Shown piece after piece: positions 57,654 to 64,000 of a stretch of 64,000 bases of DNA. Source of the stretch: Heyndrickxia acidicola (lineage in GTDB: Bacteria; Bacillota; Bacilli; Bacillales; Bacillaceae_C); the NCBI RefSeq assembly GCF_001636425.1, contig NZ_KV440953.1, positions 3,282,001 to 3,346,000 of the forward strand, given 5' to 3'. Made by a program: the position numbers and the translations under genes. How positions within the stretch are numbered: the first letter of the stretch is position 1; each line of letters opens with the position of its first letter. The notes beneath the pieces are model-generated. The model searched no databases and was not told the origin of the DNA. It was given only the letters and a program-made list of their open reading frames with translations.

Positions 57654-58626
57654 CTTGTGCCACCTCCTGAAGCCAGCATTTTACTAGATGTCCATTGTTT
57701 AAATCAAACGTCTTCGGTTCTTGGCTCCGGCATTTGTCGGTTGCAAATTCACAACGCGGATGGAAGCGGCAGCCATTAATTTGTTCATTCATATTGGGTA
57801 ATGTACCCGGAATAGGTTCAAGATTATGTTCTTTGTCATCCACGTTAGGTACCGATTTAAGCAGCCCTCTTGTATATGGGTGCTGCGGGTTGTTAAAAAT
57901 GGTTTCAACATCCGCTTCTTCGACCTTTTCACCCGCATACATAACCATAACACGATCCGCTACCTCTGCTACGACACCCATGTCATGTGTAACCAGAATA
58001 ACCCCCATACCAAGCTGGTCTTTTAATTCTTTTATGAGATCTAATATTTGTGCTTGAATCGTTACATCTAAAGCTGTTGTTGGCTCATCGGCAATTAAAA
58101 GTGAAGGTTTGCAGGCCAGGGCAATGGCAATCATCACCCTTTGCCGCATCCCGCCGCTAAGTTCATGGGGATATTGTTTCATTCTTTTTTCCGGATATGG
58201 GATTCCAACCTGTTTTAATAACTCAATTCCCTCTTTGTTGGCTTCACTCTTCGATAGGCCTTTATGAATCATAAGCGATTCACGAAGCTGGTACCCCACA
58301 GTAAAAACAGGGTTCAAAGCCGTCATTGGCTCCTGAAAAATCATCGCCATTTTATTTCCGCGCAGTTTTCTAAGTTCTTCTTTTTTAAGGTTAGTCAGCT
58401 CGGTTCCTTCAAAATTAATACTGCCTTCGGCAATTTCACCATTGCTTGGAAGAAGTCCCATAATGGTGAGCGACGTAATACTTTTGCCGCAGCCTGACTC
58501 ACCGACAATACATAATGTTTCCTTCCGATCTACTGAAAAGGAAACCCCGCGGACGGCTGAAAGTTTCCCATCAGCCGTCTTAAATTTTGTAACGAGGTTT
58601 TCTACCTGCAATAATTTTTGTGCCAT
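57610..58626 (-). CDS. Peptide/glutathione ABC transporter, ATPase (DppD/OppD-like)
   Basis: A 338-residue ATPase. Walker A is GESGCGKSI, signature LSGGMRQR and Walker B LLIADEPTTALD. The C-terminal Cys motif NGCRFHPRCEFATDKCRSQ with VKCW follows. The very C-terminus is a 20-residue Ala- and acid-rich tail (EVAQDDEVAAAKASAPTA) encoded in the overlap with the next gene. It lies 7 bases after the binding-protein gene, which sits between the permeases and ATPases, an order seen in glutathione-type and dipeptide operons. Confidence 0.93.
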   Translation of the reverse strand: MAQKLLQVENLVTKFKTADGKLSAVRGVSFSVDRKETLCIVGESGCGKSITSLTIMGLLPSNGEIAEGSINFEGTELTNLKKEELRKLRGNKMAMIFQEPMTALNPVFTVGYQLRESLMIHKGLSKSEANKEGIELLKQVGIPYPEKRMKQYPHELSGGMRQRVMIAIALACKPSLLIADEPTTALDVTIQAQILDLIKELKDQLGMGVILVTHDMGVVAEVADRVMVMYAGEKVEEADVETIFNNPQHPYTRGLLKSVPNVDDKEHNLEPIPGTLPNMNEQINGCRFHPRCEFATDKCRSQEPKTFDLNNGHLVKCWLQEVAQDDEVAAAKASAPTA

Positions 58627-58633
58627 ATAAACC

Positions 58634-60187
58634 CTACTCTCTAGTAACGTTATTTAAGAACCATTGACCTGTAGGATCGAGTTTAAAGCCTTTTACAGAT
58701 TTATCAACTGCAGCTGATACCATTGCGTGGTTCATAACAATCATCGGTGCATCGTTAATCGCCATTTTATTTGCTTCATCCAATAGTGTCTTGCGCTGAT
58801 TTTGGTCAACTGTTTCGCGGGATGCTTCTACCAGCTTATCAAATGCCGGATTATTGTAACGAACTACATTGCTTGCATTAATATTTTTAGAGTCAAGGTT
58901 TGGATACAGAAGCTCACTTCCGTCTGCAGTGCTGTTTGTCCAAGCAAGGAAAGTCAAATCAAAATCGCCCTTTTTGCTTACATCCAGGAAGGTTCCCCAT
59001 TCAAGAAGTGAAATTTGGGCATTAATACCAACCTGTTTTAACTGAGCCTGAACAATTTGTGCCATTTTTACATATCCAGGTGTGTTTGCAACCAGCATTT
59101 TTAGCGGAGCGCCGTTATAGCCGCTTTCTTTAAGCAATTGTTTTGCCTTTGCCGGATCGAAGTTATATCCTTCTTTTTCAGCAGATGGATCATAACCGAA
59201 TACTTTTGGACCGATTATACTATTGGATTGGATTCCAAGGCCACCAAGTTGTTTAACATAAGCAGAACGATCGATTGCATAGGCAGCGGCCTGGCGGAAT
59301 TTTAAATTATTCATTGGGGCCTTATCCATATTAAAACCAAAGTAATACATAGGTGTTCCGTCTTTTTTAGTAATGCTTACATTGCTCATTGATTGGAGCC
59401 TTGGAAGAGTTTCTGCTGCTAGATTATCAATGAATTGTACTTGTCCACTTTGAAGCATAGATACTTCCGTATTAACATCCGGAACTACTTTAAACGTTAC
59501 TTTTTGCAGTTTTGGAGTACCTCCCCAATAGTCTTTATTGGCTGCTAAGGTGATGTGATCTCCTGGTACCCATTCAACAAATTTAAATGGTCCTGTTCCT
59601 ACCGGTTGTTTGTTTAAATTTCCTGCTTTATCTGCTTTTGGGCTTACAATGGAAGCATTATCATGGGACAATGCGGCTAATAGGGCACCGTAAGGTTTTT
59701 TTGTTTTAATGACCACCGTATAAGGATCCTGTACGGTAACGGTATCAATTGAAGCCAATAGTGATGCACGAGGTGCAGCCGTCTTTGGATCTCTGAATTT
59801 ATCAAAATCGTATTTTACAGCGTCAGCGTTAAATGGAGTCCCATCCTGGAATTTAACTCCTTTTCTAAGCTTGATTATCCATGTTAATGGGTCCGGATTT
59901 GTATAAGATACAGCTAAATCCGGTTCAATTGCCATTGTTTGCGGGTTGCGTTTAAATAATGTTTCATAAACCTGGTCTATGACATGTGCGGAAGCATTAT
60001 CATTGGTTTGGATAGGAGAAAGTCCCACCGCATCAGTTGTCGTAGCATAGGTAATTTCTTGCGGGACAGTGCTTGCAGAATTGGTATTTCCACTTGCACT
60101 TGATGAAGTACTGCTGCTGCATCCTGCTAGAGCCATTGACGAAATAGTAATTGCTGACAAAGTACCAAGAAGCCATTTATTTCTCAT
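58634..60187 (-). CDS. Peptide/glutathione-binding lipoprotein (family 5)
   Basis: A 517-residue solute-binding protein of the DppA/GsiB group with lipobox LAGC (Cys23) and a Ser/Thr-rich linker. Typical stretches are QVYETLFKRNPQTMAIEPDL, LTWIIKLRKGVKFQDGTPF, GTGPFKFVEWVPGD and FRQAAAYAIDRSAYVKQ. It lies with the permeases and ATPases in the GGT operon. The neighbouring gamma-glutamyltransferase suggests glutathione or gamma-glutamyl peptides as ligand, but the family also binds dipeptides, heme and other compounds. Confidence 0.9.
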   Translation of the reverse strand: MRNKWLLGTLSAITISSMALAGCSSSTSSSASGNTNSASTVPQEITYATTTDAVGLSPIQTNDNASAHVIDQVYETLFKRNPQTMAIEPDLAVSYTNPDPLTWIIKLRKGVKFQDGTPFNADAVKYDFDKFRDPKTAAPRASLLASIDTVTVQDPYTVVIKTKKPYGALLAALSHDNASIVSPKADKAGNLNKQPVGTGPFKFVEWVPGDHITLAANKDYWGGTPKLQKVTFKVVPDVNTEVSMLQSGQVQFIDNLAAETLPRLQSMSNVSITKKDGTPMYYFGFNMDKAPMNNLKFRQAAAYAIDRSAYVKQLGGLGIQSNSIIGPKVFGYDPSAEKEGYNFDPAKAKQLLKESGYNGAPLKMLVANTPGYVKMAQIVQAQLKQVGINAQISLLEWGTFLDVSKKGDFDLTFLAWTNSTADGSELLYPNLDSKNINASNVVRYNNPAFDKLVEASRETVDQNQRKTLLDEANKMAINDAPMIVMNHAMVSAAVDKSVKGFKLDPTGQWFLNNVTRE

Positions 60188-60218
60188 TTTTCTTCCCCCT
60201 AAAAGAATTTTAATAGAT

Positions 60219-61130
60219 TTAATTATTAATCTTCATGCTAGGATCAAGAGCATCACGCAATCCATCTCCCAAAACATTGAAACCAAAAACAACCAGCATG
60301 ATGGCGATACCTGGAATCACTGTCAAGTGAGGGGCTTGCCACATGTATGCTTGTCCTTCAGAGATCATCGCTCCCCACTCTGGCGTTGGAGGCTGGGCCC
60401 CCAGCCCTAGGAAGCTGAGCGACGCTGTTGAGAGAATGGCCGTTGACATTCTCATTGTTGCATCAACAATTATAGGCGCCATGCAATTCGGTAAAATATG
60501 TTTGGTAATAATTCGGGCGTCACTGGCGCCAAGGGATTTCATCGCCATTACGTACTCTTGTTTTTTTACGGATAATACGCTTCCCCTTACGATTCTTGCA
60601 CAAGAAGGAACAGACCAAATACTAATTGCGATAATAACATTCATTAAGCTTGTCCCTAAAATCGCAATGATTAACATGGCCAGCAGAATTCCGGGAAAAG
60701 CAAACATTAAATCTACTATTCTCATAATAATTCCGTCAAGTTTCTTATAATAACCGGAGAGTAAACCTAAAGTGATGCCGCCAATTAAACCAAAGACAAC
60801 GGAGACAATCCCGACAACCAATGAGATCCTTGCCCCAAAAACAATTCGGCCCCACTCATCTCTCCCGTAATTATCCGTTCCAAGCCAGTGACCATGGGAA
60901 CCGGCCGGAAGCAGGGCATTCGCAAGATCTTGATGTGTTGGGTCATAATGGGTTAACAATGGGGCGAAAATGGCCATCAATGCCTGCGCAATAACAATTA
61001 TAAGACCGATAACGGCAAGCCGATGTGATACTAAACGTTTCAAGACAGATATGAAACCATTATTTTTCTTTTTTTGTTTACTGCTGACGGTTGGTTGTAC
61101 AGCACCTGCTGTCGTTGTTTCTACAGACAT
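60219..61130 (-). CDS. Peptide/glutathione ABC transporter, permease (DppC-like)
   Basis: A 303-residue permease with a cytoplasmic N-terminus of ~35 residues (VSSKQKKKNNG) and six membrane segments. The outside loop has LGTDNYGRDEWGRIVFGARI, the DppC signature, and the EAA loop is QEYVMAMKSLGASDARIITK. The C-terminus ends GDGLRDALDPSMK. The start ATG 61130 has AGGAGG eight bases before it; a much longer open frame upstream lacks one. It lies 19 bases after the DppB-like gene. Confidence 0.93.
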   Translation of the reverse strand: MSVETTTAGAVQPTVSSKQKKKNNGFISVLKRLVSHRLAVIGLIIVIAQALMAIFAPLLTHYDPTHQDLANALLPAGSHGHWLGTDNYGRDEWGRIVFGARISLVVGIVSVVFGLIGGITLGLLSGYYKKLDGIIMRIVDLMFAFPGILLAMLIIAILGTSLMNVIIAISIWSVPSCARIVRGSVLSVKKQEYVMAMKSLGASDARIITKHILPNCMAPIIVDATMRMSTAILSTASLSFLGLGAQPPTPEWGAMISEGQAYMWQAPHLTVIPGIAIMLVVFGFNVLGDGLRDALDPSMKINN

Positions 61131-61149
61131 CCATAAGTCCTCCTTTCTA

Positions 61150-62109
61150 TTAATCGTAACTGATTCTAGGATCAACGAATGTATAAATGATATCGACAAC
61201 CAAGTTAACAACTACAAATATAGTGGCAACTAAAAGAACGGATCCTTGAACCATCGGAAAGTCCCTTGATGAAATGGCATTAATCATTAATCTGCCAACA
61301 CCATTTACAGCAAATACCTGTTCAGTTATAATCGTTCCGCCTAACAGGGCGCCAAAATTTAAACCAATAACAGTAATAACAGGGATCATGGCGTTTCTGA
61401 GAGCATGAATGCCGATAACCGCTTTTTCTTTTACACCTTTGGCACGGGCAGTGCGAACATAATCTGCCCGAATAACCTCGAGCATTGTTGATCTGCTCAT
61501 CCTTGCAATCATCGCTGCAGAGCCGGTTCCCAATGTAATGGCCGGGAGTGTTATTTGTTTAAACCAATCAATGGACCCAAATGGAGAATCAAGCCCTCCA
61601 ACAGGAAGCCATTTTAGAGTTACAGCAAACAATAGAATTAAAAGGGTGCCAAGCCAGAAGCTTGGAATAGATATCCCTGCTAAAGAAACGACAGTACTTG
61701 AAAAGTCAAACCATGAATTTTGTTTGATAGCAGAAATAATGCCTGCACCTACTCCGATAATAACTGCAACGATTATACTGGCAACTGCCAAACTCAGAGT
61801 ATTCGGAAAACGGATTGCAATAGCTGACGCTACAGACTGTTTTGTTTGAAAGGAATACCCTAAATTTCCATGAAGCAGTCCAACAAGATAATGCCAATAT
61901 TGAACAAGTATAGGATCATTCAAACCCAAACTTGCCCGAATAGCCTCCAAATCCGATTTAGTTGCGGTAGGCCCTCCAATAATAGCAGCAGGGTCGCCTG
62001 GGGCAAGATGCATACTCATAAATACTAAGAATGAAATTCCCAAGAGCAATAACACTAGCTGAAATAAACGCCTGATAATTAAACCAAACAATAGTCTCCC
62101 CCATTCCAT
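61150..62109 (-). CDS. Peptide/glutathione ABC transporter, permease (DppB-like)
   Basis: A 319-residue permease. The first helix IIRRLFQLVLLLLGISFLVF and the loop GGPTATKSDLEAIRASLGLN are typical of DppB. The EAA loop is ADYVRTARAKGVKEKAVIGI (about residue 205), and the C-terminus is VDIIYTFVDPRISYD. The ATG at 62109 has no good ribosome site; a start a few codons later is possible. It is the second gene of the operon, after the GGT gene and 166 bases of non-coding DNA. Confidence 0.9.
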   Translation of the reverse strand: MEWGRLLFGLIIRRLFQLVLLLLGISFLVFMSMHLAPGDPAAIIGGPTATKSDLEAIRASLGLNDPILVQYWHYLVGLLHGNLGYSFQTKQSVASAIAIRFPNTLSLAVASIIVAVIIGVGAGIISAIKQNSWFDFSSTVVSLAGISIPSFWLGTLLILLFAVTLKWLPVGGLDSPFGSIDWFKQITLPAITLGTGSAAMIARMSRSTMLEVIRADYVRTARAKGVKEKAVIGIHALRNAMIPVITVIGLNFGALLGGTIITEQVFAVNGVGRLMINAISSRDFPMVQGSVLLVATIFVVVNLVVDIIYTFVDPRISYD

Positions 62110-62275
62110 TTTAAATTAAATAAAAGCACTATCTTTGTTTAACTAAGACAGTTAGCTATTAAATTAGGGCTGAATTTCGCTTTGGGCATAAAATTATGAA
62201 AATTTATAATAGATTAATGCTTATTCGGATACTCATAGAGTAGTATTCTATTATCTTTTTATTGTTAAAAGGAAT

Positions 62276-63886
62276 CTACCATGCTGCAACAGCCCCATCT
62301 GTTCGTTGTTCCGTTCCACCCATGAGAACGCCTGTTATCGGATTACGCCAAATGATCTGGCCGCGTCCAAAACCCCCTGAGTCTAGTGCGACTTCAATGT
62401 CATGGCCTTTTGATGCAAGCGCCTGGGCAATATGCTGTGGAAAACTATGCTCAACCAGGACTTTTTTGCCCTCAATCCACTGCCACCTTGGAGCGTCTAA
62501 TGCTGCTTGTGGATTTAAATGGAAATCAATCGTATTCATAACAACCTGTAAATGTCCTTGGGGCTGCATATATCCGCCCATCACTCCAAATGGCCCGACT
62601 GCCTCACCACCTTTGGTTAAAAAGCCTGGTATAATGGTGTGGTATGTCTTTTTGCCCGGCTTGAGTGAATTTTCATGAGTTGAATCTAATGAGAAGTCAG
62701 CACCGCGATTTTGCAAGGCAATTCCTGTACCGGGAACTACGATACATGACCCAAATCCCATATAGTTGCTTTGAATATAAGAAACCATATTGCCTTCTTC
62801 ATCAGCCGTTGCCAAGTAAACAGTTCCCCCTTTTGGAGGTGTTCCTGGTTCAGGAAGAATAGCTTCCTCTCCTATGAAGCGGCTGCGTGTACTTGCAAAT
62901 TCCTCAGAAAGTAGACCCTCAACAGAAGCTGACATTTCCCTCGGATCGGTAATATATTTTTTGCCATCAGCAAATGCGAGTTTCATAGCTTCAATTTGTC
63001 TATGATAGGTTTCAACGGATTCTTTTTGATTGAATTCAAATCCTTTTAATGTATTAAGGGCCAATAATGCCACGAGCCCTTGACCGTTTGGCGGAATTTC
63101 CCAAACATCATAACCTCGATAATTAACGGAAATAGGCTGGACCCATTCAGGAGCATATTCAGCTAAGTCATCTGCAGACAAAAATCCATTATACTGTTTG
63201 GAGTAGCTACCGATTTTTTCGGCTAATTCTCCACGGTAAAAGCTTTCTGAATTTGTTTCACCAATCGAGCGAAGCGTGCTGGCATGATTTTTTGAGCTCC
63301 ACATTTCACCGATTTCAGGTGCCCGCCCTTGTGGAGCAAATGTATCAAACCAGCCTTTATATTCATCACCTGTAAATTTCCTTTTAAATATCTTATAGGC
63401 ATATCCCCAATATTTCCCTAATATCGGAGAGAGTGGGTAACCATTTTCAGCATAATCAATTGCCGGTTTCAGCACTTCTGAAAGCGGCAGCCTGCCGAAA
63501 CGTTTTGACAATGCAGCCCAAGCGGATGGAGCGCCGGGAACTGTTACTGGAATAAGTCCATGTTTTGGCATTTCCTCGAAGCCTCTTTCTTTGACTGCTT
63601 CAATGGATATACCCTTTGGGGCTGGACCGCTCGCATTTAAACCGTGAAGCTCTCCTTTTGTCCAAACAAGCGCAAATGCATCTCCGCCAATACCATTGGC
63701 AGTTGGCTCAACAACTGTTAAGCAGGCAGCCGTTGCTATTGCAGCGTCGATCGCATTTCCACCTTTCTTTAAAATATCGAGACCTGCTTGTGCTGCAAGT
63801 GGCTGTCCCGTTGCTACCATCCCTTTTCTTGAAATAGTTGCCATTCGTTTTGAAGCGTAAGGATTATTTAAGTAATTAAATGACAT
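62276..63886 (-). CDS. Gamma-glutamyltransferase-family protein (YwrD-like, cytoplasmic)
   Basis: A 536-residue GGT-family Ntn hydrolase. The N-terminal GMVATGQPLAAQAGLDILKK and GGNAIDAAIATAACLTVVEP match the family. The autocatalytic nucleophile is Thr355 in PKGGTVYLAT, followed by MGFGSCIVVPGTGIALQNR and GPFGVMGGYMQPQGH. No signal peptide is present, so unlike classical GGT it should stay in the cytoplasm, as YwrD of B. subtilis does. It would cleave gamma-glutamyl bonds, e.g. in glutathione brought in by the transporter encoded downstream. The start has no strong ribosome site; first gene of the operon as seen here. Confidence 0.9.
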   Translation of the reverse strand: MSFNYLNNPYASKRMATISRKGMVATGQPLAAQAGLDILKKGGNAIDAAIATAACLTVVEPTANGIGGDAFALVWTKGELHGLNASGPAPKGISIEAVKERGFEEMPKHGLIPVTVPGAPSAWAALSKRFGRLPLSEVLKPAIDYAENGYPLSPILGKYWGYAYKIFKRKFTGDEYKGWFDTFAPQGRAPEIGEMWSSKNHASTLRSIGETNSESFYRGELAEKIGSYSKQYNGFLSADDLAEYAPEWVQPISVNYRGYDVWEIPPNGQGLVALLALNTLKGFEFNQKESVETYHRQIEAMKLAFADGKKYITDPREMSASVEGLLSEEFASTRSRFIGEEAILPEPGTPPKGGTVYLATADEEGNMVSYIQSNYMGFGSCIVVPGTGIALQNRGADFSLDSTHENSLKPGKKTYHTIIPGFLTKGGEAVGPFGVMGGYMQPQGHLQVVMNTIDFHLNPQAALDAPRWQWIEGKKVLVEHSFPQHIAQALASKGHDIEVALDSGGFGRGQIIWRNPITGVLMGGTEQRTDGAVAAW

Positions 63887-64000
63887 ACAGCAAACAACCT
63901 TTCGTAATCGCTTTTTATTGACTACTCCCTAAAAGTAATCGTATGAGGTTTTATAAACCTCGTGCTGAATAATAGTATTAATTTCAGTGATAAATGGGAG

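Overview
The window looks like chromosomal DNA of a low-GC, spore-former-type Bacillaceae. Genes carry strong AGGAGG-type ribosome binding sites and TTG/GTG/ATG starts, and intrinsic terminators sit between most units. Two SAM-I (S-box) riboswitches, an AhrC-type ARG box, a BirA-type operator and yhfSTU, artPQR and mmuPM type operons all point to Bacillus or a close relative; the genus cannot be fixed from this window. No rRNA, tRNA, CRISPR array or intact insertion sequence was seen. It is mostly an uptake and catabolism region with several short dispersed repeats.

Layout. 1-3.5 kb: 3' end of a uracil permease, a 41-residue DUF4023-like gene, and a secreted S53 (kumamolisin-like) peptidase. 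3.5-7.5 kb: a ribose-type sugar ABC transporter placed, unusually, behind a SAM riboswitch. 7.9-10.8 kb: a GT39-like membrane glycosyltransferase, a dispersed palindromic repeat and a HAD phosphatase. 11-13.3 kb: artPQR-type arginine transporter with an ARG box. 13.6-21.8 kb: two divergent units for cell-wall amino sugars and beta-glucosides (RpiR regulator, AnmK, amino-sugar kinase, MupG, PTS IIA; and PTS IIB, IIC, a small membrane protein, GH4). 21.8-25 kb: two membrane proteins and AlkA. 25.2-31.5 kb: sulfur genes (radical-SAM sulfatase maturase, sulfatase, MmuM, MmuP with SAM riboswitch). 31.5-33.3 kb: MITE-like element, NERD-domain protein and seven 52-bp hairpin repeats. 33.3-38.9 kb: a complete Opp/Dpp transporter. 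39.3-42.3 kb: small membrane genes (one frameshifted), a Crp/Fnr regulator and an MFS transporter. 42.6-43.6 kb: an HTH domain fused to a degenerate F1-ATPase beta-like domain. 44.2-49 kb: POT peptide transporter, then yhfS-yhfT-bioY under a BirA-type site. 49.3-51.5 kb: large GT39-family protein. 51.5-56 kb: repeat-rich, gene-poor stretch around a LysM/3D cell-wall protein and an MFS exporter. 55.8-63.9 kb: DUF1275 membrane protein and a gamma-glutamyltransferase/peptide-transporter operon that probably scavenges glutathione or gamma-glutamyl peptides.

How they fit. Scavenging of organic sulfur is a theme: SAM-controlled sugar-like ABC transporter (methylthioribose is a reasonable guess), S-methylmethionine uptake and use, sulfatase with its activator, and a GGT-linked peptide transporter. 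A second theme is peptide and amino-sugar recycling. The most unusual single gene is the HTH/F1-beta-like fusion at 42588-43631, which has lost its P-loop Lys/Thr and has a perfect inverted repeat just upstream. The most unusual non-coding structure is the 7 x 52-bp hairpin array at 32801-33164.
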